The notes: generated from the sequence alone by a model not told the origin. A stretch of 64,000 bases of DNA from Rhodococcoides fascians A44A (GCF_000760735.1 NZ_JMEX01000008.1:1822042-1886041); one strand, 5' to 3'. Shown: positions 16,602 to 24,995, counted from the stretch's first letter. Translations and numbers: made by a program.

Positions 16602-16970
16602 TCACTGCACTGCGTAGAGGGTGTTGCCGTCGATGTCGTCGAACTCGAACATCGGCGGCAGCCCCTCCCAGAGCAGAAGCTCGTTCACCTTCGCCCCGTG
16701 CCCGACGAGGTGGGCGTGCAGGGCTCTGGCGTCCGCTGTCACCAACCGCACGCCGGTATCGCGGCCCGCGGAGAATCCCGGGTACTCCGTCAGTAGCGCG
16801 ATCTCGATACCGGGAGCGCTCATCTGCACCCAACGCGATCCGAGTTCCTCTATCACGCGGTCCGCGGACTTCGTCAAACCCAGTGCAACGGAGTAGAACT
16901 CGATTGCACGGTCTTGGTCGGCGACGGGTATCGCCACCATTCTCACTCCGGTGACATGTGCCTCGGTCAT
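16602..16970 (-). CDS. VOC (glyoxalase/bleomycin-resistance) family protein
   Basis: A 122-residue single VOC domain: VRMVAIPVADQDRAIEFYSV at the N-terminus, a central GIEIALLTEYPG strand, and the terminal PPMFEFDDIDGNTLYAVQ. Such proteins are metal-dependent isomerases, dioxygenases or ligand-sequestering proteins, and the precise role is not predictable. The ATG at 16970 has a strong GGAGGT just upstream. It is convergent with the NDH-2 gene. Confidence 0.87.
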   Translation of the reverse strand: MTEAHVTGVRMVAIPVADQDRAIEFYSVALGLTKSADRVIEELGSRWVQMSAPGIEIALLTEYPGFSAGRDTGVRLVTADARALHAHLVGHGAKVNELLLWEGLPPMFEFDDIDGNTLYAVQ

Positions 16971-17052
16971 GGTTACCTCCAAGGTCTATGTTTGTCCTTG
17001 CGCAGAGGTGGACTCGACGGCGCGATGGAAATCATCGCGGTGCACGAAAGGA

Positions 17053-17077
17053 CTGTGAATCCGCCTCGGTTTCACAG
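17053..17077 (-). terminator. Weak hairpin at the end of the ECF sigma gene
   Basis: CTGTGAA (17053-17059) and TTCACAG (17071-17077) form a 7-bp stem with an 11-nt loop that includes the sigma-factor stop region (stop ends at 17072). It may help terminate the sigma/DGPF transcript. No T-tract is present. Confidence 0.3.
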
Positions 17078-18295
17078 CCGACGTAACTGTTTGTCCAGAT
17101 AGGCACGGGTGGGAGGGTCTGCGGTGAGGGAGATGGCTTTCTCGTAGGCGGATCGGGCGGAGTCGACGTTACCCAGCTGAGCCTGCAGGTGAGCGCGCGC
17201 CGCCCATGCGGGCTGGAATCGCTCGGTTCCGTTCGTTCGATCGAGCAGACGGAGTGCAGCGAGGGCGCCGTCGGTTTCTGCGGTGACGACGGCGAGCGCA
17301 ACGGCGCTGCCGACTGTCGGTGCCGATGTCTGTAGTGCGGAATACAATTCGCGCAACGCGGTCCAGTCTGTTCGGCCGGTCTTTCGGCGACCACAGTGCA
17401 CGGCAGAGGCAGCTGCTTCCAGTTGGAAACGCCCGAGTGCACTGGAGCCTGCGGCCACCAGGCGGTGTGCCGCGACGAGATGCTGCTCCCCGCGATGCAA
17501 CAGGTCTGCGTCCCACAGGTGAAAGTCCTGCTCGGCCAACGGAACCAGTACCCCGTCTCGGCAGCGTGCCGGCATCCGAGCGGCGGACAGTCCGATCGAT
17601 GCGGCAAGCCCGTGCGCCTCCGCGTCCTCCGGCAACACTGCACACAGTGTCTCGGCGAGGTGCATCGCCTCACCGATCATGTTTTCTCGCACTTCGGATC
17701 CCGAGGAGTTCCAGTCGATCGCGAACGCGCCGTACACGGCTTCACGAATCGCGTCGACCCGTGCCGGCAGGGCACTCCGATCGGGTAGTTCGAACGGGAT
17801 GTGCGCATCCCGGATGCGCTTCTTCGCTCGGCCCAGGCGTGCCGCCATCGTCGAGGCGGGTAGCGCGAACGCCTGCGCGATGTCCTTGGCCGTGAACCCC
17901 AGCACGACGTCGAGCATCAGCGGTGTCCTGACCGCACGGTCGACGTCGGGGTGGGCACACACGGCCATCAGCTCGAGCCGCTTGTCCGGCAGCGCATCGA
18001 CATCGATGTCGTCGAGACGCGATTCGGCGTGGACCACGGGATCGAGCGCTACCGAGGTTCGATGTGCCGCCGATTTCCAGACGTCCCGACGCTTGTTTCT
18101 GGCGGCGGTGAGGAGCCAGGCGTCGGGATCGGTGGGCACGCCGTCGCGTGGCCAGGTGGTCAGCGCCCGTTCCAGGGCGTCGGCGAGGGCATCTTCGGCG
18201 GCGACGATGTTGCCGTCCGCGGATGCGAGGAGGGCAAGGAGCCGGCCGTACGACGTGCGCACAGCATGTTCGGCCGACTCCTGCACTGCACTCAT
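17072..18295 (-). CDS. ECF42-type RNA polymerase sigma factor (SigI-like, DUF6596)
   Basis: A 407-residue ECF sigma factor. Regions sigma2 (about residues 10-80, with AAEDALADALERALTTWPRD and AWLLTAARNKRRDVW) and sigma4 (about 110-175, with VVLGFTAKDIAQAFALPAST and LGRAKKRIRDA) are followed by an unusually long C-terminal helical/TPR-like extension (about 180-400). This architecture, and the DGPF partner 11 bases upstream, define the ECF42 group. In that group the extension is thought to replace an anti-sigma factor. An ECF42-like promoter precedes the operon, implying autoregulation. Confidence 0.9.
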   Translation of the reverse strand: MSAVQESAEHAVRTSYGRLLALLASADGNIVAAEDALADALERALTTWPRDGVPTDPDAWLLTAARNKRRDVWKSAAHRTSVALDPVVHAESRLDDIDVDALPDKRLELMAVCAHPDVDRAVRTPLMLDVVLGFTAKDIAQAFALPASTMAARLGRAKKRIRDAHIPFELPDRSALPARVDAIREAVYGAFAIDWNSSGSEVRENMIGEAMHLAETLCAVLPEDAEAHGLAASIGLSAARMPARCRDGVLVPLAEQDFHLWDADLLHRGEQHLVAAHRLVAAGSSALGRFQLEAAASAVHCGRRKTGRTDWTALRELYSALQTSAPTVGSAVALAVVTAETDGALAALRLLDRTNGTERFQPAWAARAHLQAQLGNVDSARSAYEKAISLTADPPTRAYLDKQLRRL

Positions 18296-18306
18296 CGGTC
18301 GGCCTC

Positions 18307-18675
18307 TCAGGTCCACGCGCCGTCGACGAACGAGGTGGCGGCCGCTCGAACTTCCAGCACTCCGTACTGCGCGCCGGGGCACCGTTCGGCCCACATGAGC
18401 GCGGCGTCCTCGTCGGGTACCTCGATCACGAAGACACCGCCGACGCCTTCCTTCGTATCCGCGAAGGGGCCGTCCTGAACCTGCAGTTCGCCGGTGCGCA
18501 GAGACAGCGTTCTGGCGGACGAGCTGGACGTCAGAACCTCCGCGGCGATGAGCACACCGGCGGACTCGAGTGCGCGGCCGTACGCTCCGAACGCCTCCTG
18601 CATCTGGGCGATCGTCTCCTGGTCGAGGACGCCCTCCTCGGGCTCGGCATTGTTGAGGATCAGGGTGTAGCGCAT
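18307..18675 (-). CDS. YCII/DGPF-domain protein
   Basis: A 122-residue YciI-related protein with the hallmark DGPF motif (LQVQDGPFADTKEGVGG, about residues 65-81) and the ferredoxin-like start MRYTLILNNAEP. DGPF genes are the conserved partners and regulatory targets of ECF42 sigma factors; their biochemical role is not established. It is the first gene of the two-gene operon, with a purine-rich ribosome-binding site (AGGAGAG) upstream of ATG 18675. Confidence 0.9.
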   Translation of the reverse strand: MRYTLILNNAEPEEGVLDQETIAQMQEAFGAYGRALESAGVLIAAEVLTSSSSARTLSLRTGELQVQDGPFADTKEGVGGVFVIEVPDEDAALMWAERCPGAQYGVLEVRAAATSFVDGAWT

Positions 18676-18735
18676 GTGTCTCTCCTAGCGTCGATGTCCA
18701 TTTTGTACCGGATCTTCGTGGTTGTACGTAGACAT

Positions 18736-18762
18736 GACGATCGAGGGTTCTCGAAATCGACA
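18736..18762 (-). promoter_or_regulatory. ECF42-like promoter (TGTCGA-N17-CGTC)
   Basis: Reading the minus strand upstream of the DGPF gene, TGTCGA (18757-18762) is separated by 17 bases from CGTC (18736-18739). The TGTCGA -35 element is the one reported for ECF42 sigma factors, and the -10 element is of the CGT/CGA type. The position, about 60 bases upstream of the DGPF ATG, fits an autoregulated promoter for the operon. Confidence 0.65.
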
Positions 18763-18786
18763 CGTAACGAGAATCCGTACGCCGGC

Positions 18787-19944
18787 CTACTCGACCTCCA
18801 GATTCCCGGCGAAGGCCTGGATGTCTGCGACGACGAGTTCGGGCACTTCGAGGGCGGCGAAGTGTCCACCGCGAGGGTGGACCGTGTAGCGGACGACGTC
18901 GAAGAAGCGCTCCACGAATTCGCGCGGTGGCCGGCCGATGTCTCTGGGGAACACGGCGATTGCCGTCGGAACGTGGATGACCGGGTCCCAGTCTCCCGTA
19001 TCTGCCCAGTCTTCGGTATCTGCCCGGTCCTGATCGCCGCTCTCCTCGTCCCAGGCTGCGCCTTCGCTGTACAGGCGCGTCGAGGAGTGGATGGAGTTGC
19101 GCACCCAGTAGGTCATGACGTTGGTGATCAGGTCCTCGTCGCTCGGTAGGGAGTCCGAGAGGCGACCGAAGTGGTCGACGATCCAGGCGGCGAGGCCGAC
19201 CGGCGAGTCGCTGAGACCGTAGGCGAGTGTCAAGGGCCTCGACGACTGGATGGAGACGTAGGCGGCGTCGTTCTCGCTCCACGAGTCGAGCGCGTCCAGG
19301 AAGGCCTTCTCGTCGTCGGTGACGGACACTCGGTCGACCATGAATAAATTGGGAAACGGAATGTCCGTGAGGTGCAATCCGAGAATGCGGTCCGGGTTCG
19401 CGCGCACCACTTCCTGGCCGACGACGCTGCCCCAGTCGCCGCCGTGGACGAAGTACCGGTCGTACCCGAGGGTCTCCATCAGCGCGACGAGCGGTGCGGC
19501 CGTGGTCTCCGGACCCGCGTCGCCGTCGGGCAGCTGTTCGGAGAACCCGAATCCGGGCAGGGACGGCACCACCACGTGGAACGCCGGGGCGTCGGCGTTC
19601 ACGGGGTTGCGCAACGCGTCGATGATTCCTACGTATTTGGCGAACGAGTCTCCCCACCCGTGGAGCAGCAGTATCGGTCGGGCGTCCGGACGATCGGATC
19701 GGGCATGGATGAAATGCAGGGTGCCGTCGGCGAGATGGTGTGGGAACTCGTTCAGTCGCGCTTCGACGCGGCGCCAGTCGTAATCCTGTGCCCAGTAGGA
19801 GGTGAGGCGGTGCATCGTGTCGAGGTCGGTCCCCGTTCCCCATCCGGTTGCGTGGCCGTTCGGGAAGCGGGTGCGCGTCAGGCGGGCGGTGAGGTCGTCC
19901 AGGTCCGTTTGCGGTACGTCGATGGTGAAGTCGCTGATGTCCAT
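18787..19944 (-). CDS. Epoxide hydrolase (alpha/beta-hydrolase with EHN domain)
   Basis: A 385-residue epoxide hydrolase of the microsomal-like type. It opens epoxides to diols through an ester intermediate on an aspartate. The N-terminal EHN domain (about residues 1-110, with YDWRRVEARLNEFPH) precedes the hydrolase core: LLLHGWGDSF (oxyanion hole), HGGDWGS (nucleophile Asp, about residue 166) and RGGHFAALE (catalytic His near the C-terminus). An acidic insert near residue 310 contains the near-repeat ADTEDW-ADTGDW and looks lineage-specific. I chose ATG 19944; ATG 19974 would add ten residues. Divergent from PucR. Confidence 0.9.
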   Translation of the reverse strand: MDISDFTIDVPQTDLDDLTARLTRTRFPNGHATGWGTGTDLDTMHRLTSYWAQDYDWRRVEARLNEFPHHLADGTLHFIHARSDRPDARPILLLHGWGDSFAKYVGIIDALRNPVNADAPAFHVVVPSLPGFGFSEQLPDGDAGPETTAAPLVALMETLGYDRYFVHGGDWGSVVGQEVVRANPDRILGLHLTDIPFPNLFMVDRVSVTDDEKAFLDALDSWSENDAAYVSIQSSRPLTLAYGLSDSPVGLAAWIVDHFGRLSDSLPSDEDLITNVMTYWVRNSIHSSTRLYSEGAAWDEESGDQDRADTEDWADTGDWDPVIHVPTAIAVFPRDIGRPPREFVERFFDVVRYTVHPRGGHFAALEVPELVVADIQAFAGNLEVE

Positions 19945-20211
19945 GCGGCTCAAGCTAGAGCGGATTGCGGACATCTTCGGTCCGTGATTCTGAAACTCGT
20001 GCGCATTGTTGAAATGTGAATATGTCCAGTTCTGCTGGGGACTCGTCACAACTGCAGGGCCGAAGGGGTGAGTACAAGTCCTCGAATCCAACTCTGGATC
20101 CGCGTTTCGGCACCCAAACATTCTCTCGGTCCGTTTGTTGCTCTATCGTGACCTTCTACGACAACAGCGGAGGCCCCGGCCGCCCCGAACGTTTCGGAAG
20201 GTGAGAAGCGT

Positions 20212-21453
20212 ATGGCAACCACGATGGTGTCCTCCGATTCGGCAGAGGGACTGAGCCTGGGAGGACGTCCGGCATCCCACCAACTTCGAGTCGCGCGGGA
20301 TTCGACGCAGAAGATCATCGACCACGTGCTCGACACCACCCAGTGTCGTGAGCTGACCGGGAGGTCCGGCCGGACTGTCGTCGCCGAGGTGACCGCAGAA
20401 TGCGTCGCGCTGGCGGCAGACGTTCTGGATAGCGGCGTACAACCGTCGACCGAGGCGCTCGGCCGTCTGCGCCGCTCCGCGGGCAAGTGGGCTCGACTCG
20501 GCGTTCCACTGGCCGCCATCCAGCACGCGTTCCACGAAGGGTTCTCGCGATGCCTTCGCATGATCGCCGGGCGCGCGGTGGACGGTGAGCACGGCGCGCT
20601 CGTCGACGGCGCCGTGCTGATGTTCGGTCTGCTCGACGTGGTGTCCGAGGCGGTCTCCTCGGGATATCTCGACGAATACAAGGCCGTGGCCGCGCAGGGT
20701 CAGGACCAGACGCAGGCACTGGTCACCGCCCTGCTCACCGGAGACCGGAGTGCCCCGTCCATCGCCGAGAGGTACGGCACCGAGCTCGCCGAGCGATACG
20801 AAGTCGTCGCGGTGCACTTTCCTCCGCACGCCGACGAGGTGGGCGCCCCTGTCGCGCGAGAGGCAGCGGCGACGCGCAAACTGCAACGGATACGGTCCGC
20901 GCTCGCCGACTTCCACGCTGCCGAGCCCCCGCTGGCGATCCTCAGTGCAACCGGCGGAACGATCCTCGTGCCGGATCCGGTGGCCGGTGTCGTCGAATCC
21001 CTGATCACCCGGTTGACGGAGGCGGGCGAAGTCCCCGTGTCCGCCTCGGCGGCGGTATCGGTGGCGTCGCGCATCGCAGCTGCCGCCGAGAACGCCTACG
21101 AGTTGCTCAGGCTGGTGCAGCGCTTGGACTATCGACCCGGCGTGTATCGAATCGCCGACTTGGCGTTGGAGTTCCAGATCGCGCGGCCGGGTGTCGGCCG
21201 TCGCCACCTCGAGAGGATGCTGGATCCACTGCGGCGCGTACCGGATCTGCTGCCGACCCTTCAGGTGTTCGTCTCCACCGAGGCCAACCGTAAAAAAGCA
21301 GCGAAACAGCTTGTGGTGCATCCGAACACCGTCGACTACCGGTTGAAGAGAATTCAGCAGATCACCGGCATCGATCCGATGAAGTCGTCCGGACTCCGAT
21401 CGCTCCATGCTGCCTTGATCGCGGACTCGCTCGACCCGAAGAGATCGGTGTGA
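20212..21453 (+). CDS. PucR-family transcriptional regulator
   Basis: A 413-residue regulator with a helical N-terminal region, a GGDEF-like central domain (no active-site motif) and the C-terminal PucR helix-turn-helix (about residues 345-405). The latter includes LQVFVSTEANRKKAAKQLVV and HPNTVDYRLKRIQQITGID. Start ATG 20212 is preceded by GAAGGTGAG. The stop overlaps the downstream EAL gene, so regulator and phosphodiesterase are probably co-translated. It may also control the divergent epoxide hydrolase. Signal unknown. Confidence 0.88.
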   Translation: MATTMVSSDSAEGLSLGGRPASHQLRVARDSTQKIIDHVLDTTQCRELTGRSGRTVVAEVTAECVALAADVLDSGVQPSTEALGRLRRSAGKWARLGVPLAAIQHAFHEGFSRCLRMIAGRAVDGEHGALVDGAVLMFGLLDVVSEAVSSGYLDEYKAVAAQGQDQTQALVTALLTGDRSAPSIAERYGTELAERYEVVAVHFPPHADEVGAPVAREAAATRKLQRIRSALADFHAAEPPLAILSATGGTILVPDPVAGVVESLITRLTEAGEVPVSASAAVSVASRIAAAAENAYELLRLVQRLDYRPGVYRIADLALEFQIARPGVGRRHLERMLDPLRRVPDLLPTLQVFVSTEANRKKAAKQLVVHPNTVDYRLKRIQQITGIDPMKSSGLRSLHAALIADSLDPKRSV

Positions 21454-22190
21454 TGGCGCCGGTCACGTCTCTGTCCGCTCGCGCCGCACTCGTCGCGATC
21501 GACGACATGGTTCCGTGCTTCCAGCCGGTGGTCGCGTTGCGGACCGGTGATGTCGTCGGAGTCGAAGCGCTCGCTCGGTGGCCGACGGTCGTCGGGGTCG
21601 ATCCAGCCGAGGTGTTCGCTCTCGCGCGCACGCGTGGTGTGGTGTCGGACATCGACTTCGCCTGCCGTGCCGCGGCGTTGAAGGAAGCACGCTCGGCGGA
21701 TCTGCGGCGCGGACTGGCGTTGTACCTGAACTACGAGCCGTCGGGAATCACGGACATCGAACGCACCGAGGCGCACCTCGACGCCCTGGAAGGCGACGGC
21801 AGGGTGGTTCTCGAGATCACCGAACGCGGTCTCGTCGGAGACGCGGACAGGCTCCGCTCGATGGTGACGTCGGCCCGACGGCGGGGATTCTCCATCGCTC
21901 TCGACGACGTCGGTGCCAACCGCGGCACTCTCGAAGCGCTGCCGATCGTAGAGCCGGACATCGTGAAGCTCGATGCGTCGGTGCTGCGCCGGCCCCGTGC
22001 GTTCGGAAGCATGCGCGCATTGTCGGCAGTCCGACGGTACGTCGCGTCCACCGGTGCAGTGATCCTTGCGGAGGGCATCGAATCCGAGCGGGATCGGGTG
22101 CGGGCGCTCGGCCTCGGCGCGACGCTAGGGCAGGGCTGGTTGTTCGGCGCCGCTGCTGCGGGCGCCGATCTTCGGGCTCGATTCGGCTGA
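21450..22190 (+). CDS. Stand-alone EAL-domain c-di-GMP phosphodiesterase
   Basis: A 246-residue protein that is essentially a single EAL domain. The catalytic signature residues are present: EAL in GVEALARWP, the Asn in LYLNYEPS, LEITERG, the double Asp in IALDDVGAN, the Lys in DIVKLD, AEGIESE, and the Gln in GQGWLFG. It should therefore be able to hydrolyse c-di-GMP. No sensor or membrane segment is attached, so control presumably comes from expression with the PucR regulator, whose stop overlaps its GTG start (GTGA). Its 3' end overlaps the convergent DUF998 gene by 66 bases. Confidence 0.87.
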   Translation: MMAPVTSLSARAALVAIDDMVPCFQPVVALRTGDVVGVEALARWPTVVGVDPAEVFALARTRGVVSDIDFACRAAALKEARSADLRRGLALYLNYEPSGITDIERTEAHLDALEGDGRVVLEITERGLVGDADRLRSMVTSARRRGFSIALDDVGANRGTLEALPIVEPDIVKLDASVLRRPRAFGSMRALSAVRRYVASTGAVILAEGIESERDRVRALGLGATLGQGWLFGAAAAGADLRARFG

Positions 22191-22787
22191 CGCGCGGAAG
22201 ACGACATGCAGCCATCGTGCGTCGAATCGCCGTAACACCGTTCGACGGGCCAGCGCGACGAGTACTGCTGTGCCGGTGACGGCCATCCACGTGGGCATCG
22301 GGTAGAGCGCCAGGCGTTCCCCCAGGCCGAATCCGAATGTCTGCGCCAGCATCAGGACCGCACCGACGACACCGACGAGCGCGCAGACCGCGGACCAGAG
22401 TGCGACCACTCGTCGCTCACGCCAGAAGTGCCAGGCGATCAACGCCAGAACCACGTGCCGAGCGATGAAGCCGGGCAGCACGGCGGCCCAGTGCAGGACG
22501 GTTCCGTCGTCGGCGGGGAAGAGTCCGGTCGCCGCGGTGCTGACCGCGATGATCACGGCCAGTGACAGGATCGCCTTCTTCACTCGCCCACTTCTGATGT
22601 GGCGGTGCAGGAACAGTGCTCCGACGAGTGTCAGGACTCCCAGGGCAACGAACGCGGCGTTCATGACGTCGTGCAGGGGTGAGCAGGAACCGACCTGGCA
22701 CGTCGTCACCCCGAGTGAGCTGATCGAGTTGTCCTCGAAGCTGTACGGGGTACTCCACGCTGCTGCGGTGAACACTTCCGCGAGCAA
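22125..22787 (-). CDS. DUF998-family integral membrane protein (start uncertain)
   Basis: A DUF998-type protein with about six membrane helices and the family's early loop WSTPYSFEDNSISSLGVTTC. From TTG 22787 it has 220 residues, but that start cuts into the first helix. The same frame is open upstream and encodes AAAGIAWVLCFAYLLAEVF, a convincing first membrane helix, yet contains no ATG, GTG or TTG before a stop. The real start is therefore probably a rare codon, for example ATC or CTG near 22860. Function of the family is unknown. Convergent with the EAL gene. Confidence 0.78.
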   Translation of the reverse strand: MLAEVFTAAAWSTPYSFEDNSISSLGVTTCQVGSCSPLHDVMNAAFVALGVLTLVGALFLHRHIRSGRVKKAILSLAVIIAVSTAATGLFPADDGTVLHWAAVLPGFIARHVVLALIAWHFWRERRVVALWSAVCALVGVVGAVLMLAQTFGFGLGERLALYPMPTWMAVTGTAVLVALARRTVLRRFDARWLHVVFRASAESSPKIGARSSGAEQPALP

Positions 22788-23025
22788 GTAGGCGAAGCAC
22801 AGGACCCACGCGATTCCTGCGGCAGCGTGATGGGCGTCGTGTGTGGATGTCGGTGAGGCGATAGGTAACTCTCTTCGTGGCGAGCCGGCGTTCGGCGAAC
22901 GCTGTACGGACGATGGCGTGACTGTACGTGCCCAACCTGAGAGTGCAGCCCGAACGACGGCTCTTCTCGTCGACGCCCACCTGCCCAGAGCACCTGATCG
23001 ATTCTCAGGATGCCCTCGTCCTCGA

Positions 23026-23904
23026 CTACCTGGCCCGACCCGGCTGAATCAGCACCTGGGTGTCCACCTCGAGGCCGGACATGGCGCCGGCACAGGTTTC
23101 GCGGAGGGCCACCGCCGACGCGAGGAGGTCCGCGGACGGTGTGCCCGCATCGCTCGCGCGGGCAGAGATTCGAAGCAGGCGGCCCGTGCCGGTGTCCACC
23201 ACTCGACCACTGGCTGCATCAACCCCGGGTGACGACGCCAATGCGGCGGCCGCGTTCTGCGCGGCGGAGGTCAGGTCCACCCTGGCGTCGTCGCTGCCGA
23301 TCAGGGAGGCGGCACGCCGGGGCCGGTGTGCCCACAGCCAGTACAGCCCGGCGACGGATACGACGACGGTGGCGCCGGTGAGCGCCCACGGCCACCACGA
23401 CGTGCCTGCCCACCCGGCGGGGTTCCACGACTCGACCGTCCGCCTGGCGTCGTGCGCGAACTGCGGCAGCCGGTCGCGTTCCCATGCGGCAGCCGCCAAT
23501 CCGGCTGCGCCGAGAACGAGGCCGACCAGCGCGGTGACCAGACGATCGACAGTGGCGGTGCCGACACCGATCGACGAACTTCGGACCCGCGCCGAGCCCT
23601 TGGCGATCCAGACGCCATCGGAACCCGACGGTCGGTGAGTTCGGCTGCGCGGCAATACGGCACAGACGAGCAGGACCAGCCCGATCACCGCGGCGACGAT
23701 GCCGATCGGAAGCATCGCACCGAGCACGGTGACACCGAGTAGCCAGTCGATCGCAGGCGCGATCCAGGGTGCACCGTCGACGAGACCGAACTCGATCGAC
23801 GCGTCGCGACCCAGAACGACGCCGACGACACAGAGGGCCAGCGCGAGAACCACGGCGACTGCACTCGCGCGAGGCGCCGCCTTCGGCGATACCTGTGTGG
23901 TCAT
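23026..23904 (-). CDS. DUF6286 membrane protein of the Asp23 cluster
   Basis: A 292-residue membrane protein with about four predicted helices (for example AVAVVLALALCVVGVVLG near residue 15, and WALTGATVVVSVAGLYWLW in the middle). A soluble C-terminal domain (TSAAQNAAAALASSPGVDAA, LRETCAGAMSGLEVDTQVLI) resembles the DUF6286 domain found beside Asp23 proteins, analogous to AmaP in Gram-positive bacteria. Its ATG overlaps the preceding Asp23 stop (ATGA), so it is the last gene of the minus-strand operon. It likely anchors the Asp23 proteins to the membrane. Confidence 0.82.
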   Translation of the reverse strand: MTTQVSPKAAPRASAVAVVLALALCVVGVVLGRDASIEFGLVDGAPWIAPAIDWLLGVTVLGAMLPIGIVAAVIGLVLLVCAVLPRSRTHRPSGSDGVWIAKGSARVRSSSIGVGTATVDRLVTALVGLVLGAAGLAAAAWERDRLPQFAHDARRTVESWNPAGWAGTSWWPWALTGATVVVSVAGLYWLWAHRPRRAASLIGSDDARVDLTSAAQNAAAALASSPGVDAASGRVVDTGTGRLLRISARASDAGTPSADLLASAVALRETCAGAMSGLEVDTQVLIQPGRAR

Positions 23905-24245
23905 TCGACTCGCCTTCCTGAACTCGTGACTTTCTCCGGCGCAACGTAACGCATCACGACATCCACGGTGTCGACCTCCAGCCCGCTCGATTGTCGAAGG
24001 TCGTCCGCCACGCTGGTTCGCACTCTCGCAGCGACGTCGGCGATGGGCGTCGGCCATCGCGTGGCGGCTTCGACCGTCGCCCGGACTTTTCCGTCTCGGA
24101 CAGTTGCCTCCACGCGCGGAAGGGCTTTCGACGTGAGGCCACCGGGGACGGGTTCCACGCCGTCCACCCGGCTCGCCGTGATCTCGGCGATGCGGGTGAC
24201 GGCTCGAACTCGTACCTCGAGGTGGCCTCGTTCGTCAGCGGTCAT
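23901..24245 (-). CDS. Asp23/Gls24-family envelope stress protein
   Basis: A 114-residue single Asp23/Gls24 domain: VRVRAVTRIAEITASRVDGV near the N-terminus, KVRATVEAATRWPTPIADV centrally, and the closing GLEVDTVDVVMRYVAP. These proteins form membrane-associated assemblies involved in cell-envelope stress in firmicutes; actinobacterial members are little studied. I chose ATG 24245; ATG 24257 is possible. It overlaps its neighbours on both sides, indicating a tightly coupled operon. Confidence 0.85.
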   Translation of the reverse strand: MTADERGHLEVRVRAVTRIAEITASRVDGVEPVPGGLTSKALPRVEATVRDGKVRATVEAATRWPTPIADVAARVRTSVADDLRQSSGLEVDTVDVVMRYVAPEKVTSSGRRVE

Positions 24246-24435
24246 GGCGGCGGCCACGCGAGAACGCGTCGCGGCTCTGGAACATCGACACGTCCAGTTC
24301 GCCGTCGATGTAGCGGCCGACGGCGAAACCGACGACGGCGAGGATCACGGCGAAGAGAAACCCGGTGAATCCGCCGGCAGCGGCCGCAATGGCCAACAGA
24401 AGTCCTACGAACAAACCGATGGTGGACGTCGTCAT
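24235..24435 (-). CDS. DUF2273-like small membrane protein
   Basis: A 66-residue protein with two hydrophobic helices (TTSTIGLFVGLLLAIAAAAG and FLFAVILAVVGFAVGRYIDG). It matches the small DUF2273 membrane proteins encoded beside Asp23/AmaP genes. The charged tail (SRDAFSRGRRHD) would be cytoplasmic. ATG 24435 has AGGAG upstream. It overlaps the following Asp23 gene by about 11 bases. Probable role: membrane partner of the Asp23 proteins. Confidence 0.8.
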   Translation of the reverse strand: MTTSTIGLFVGLLLAIAAAAGGFTGFLFAVILAVVGFAVGRYIDGELDVSMFQSRDAFSRGRRHDR

Positions 24436-24461
24436 GATGATGCTCCTGCTAGATGTGAGGG

Positions 24462-24686
24462 CTAGATGTCGAAGTAACGTTTGGACCGCAGCCGCCCTGC
24501 GGGCCCGAAGATCCTGCGGTAGAAGTGCTTCCACGTGCGCCGACGAATCGTGGTGGGCGCGCGCGAGAACCTTCGGTCGACGGCGGCGAGTTCGGCTGCG
24601 TACACAGCCGGGTCGCCGCCGACGTCCGGATGGTGCTTCCTGGCCACCGCGCGGCGGGCGGCGGTGTGTTCGGTCGAACGGCTCAT
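24462..24686 (-). CDS. Mini J-domain-like protein
   Basis: A 74-residue basic protein. AVARKHHPDVGGDPAVYAAE (about residues 13-32) looks like DnaJ helix II followed by the essential HPD loop and helix III. The rest of a J-domain and any substrate domain are missing, and the tail is arginine-rich (RRRTWKHFYRRIF). An HPD motif stimulates Hsp70 (DnaK) ATPase, so this may couple DnaK to the Asp23 proteins; that is inference. ATG 24686; position inside the operon supports that it is real. Confidence 0.65.
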   Translation of the reverse strand: MSRSTEHTAARRAVARKHHPDVGGDPAVYAAELAAVDRRFSRAPTTIRRRTWKHFYRRIFGPAGRLRSKRYFDI

Positions 24687-24705
24687 GCGTGAGTGGACCG
24701 CATCA

Positions 24706-24981
24706 TCAGCGGATTACGTCCTCGACGGTGACGTGAACCGGGCCGTCGGCCACGGTAGCGACGGCCGTTCGGATCGCGTCGGCAGTGGCCGGAATCGGGC
24801 TGCCCGCGCGCAGTATCACGTGCACGTCGACGCTGCCGTCCTCACGGATCCGAACGCCGGAGACGCGCCTGCCCGGCAGGTATGTCGCGGCTTCACCGAA
24901 CATACCGCCGTGCAGACCCGCGACGCCCGCCGTCGCCGTCACCACGTCGGCGATGACTTCCGAGACGTCGGGTGCGCTCAT
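24706..24981 (-). CDS. Asp23-like protein
   Basis: A 91-residue divergent Asp23/Gls24-type domain: VSEVIADVVTATAGVAGLHG, SGVRIREDGSVDVHVILRAG, and the closing VATVADGPVHVTVEDVI. It has the same beta-alpha order as the other Asp23 members of the cluster but is truncated. ATG 24981 has AGGA six bases upstream. A GTG at 24999 overlapping the preceding stop (GTGA) is an alternative start through coupling. Confidence 0.72.
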   Translation of the reverse strand: MSAPDVSEVIADVVTATAGVAGLHGGMFGEAATYLPGRRVSGVRIREDGSVDVHVILRAGSPIPATADAIRTAVATVADGPVHVTVEDVIR

Positions 24982-24995
24982 ATCGGGTCCTGATG

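Noticed and set aside
18296..19843. N-terminal extension of the ECF sigma frame
   Set aside because: It crosses the DGPF and epoxide hydrolase genes in another frame; the sigma domain starts normally at 18295.
22917..23044. Plus-strand 39-codon frame (from a GTG) in the gap before the DUF6286 gene
   Set aside because: Overlaps the end of the DUF6286 gene, lacks a ribosome-binding site, and shows no protein-like features.
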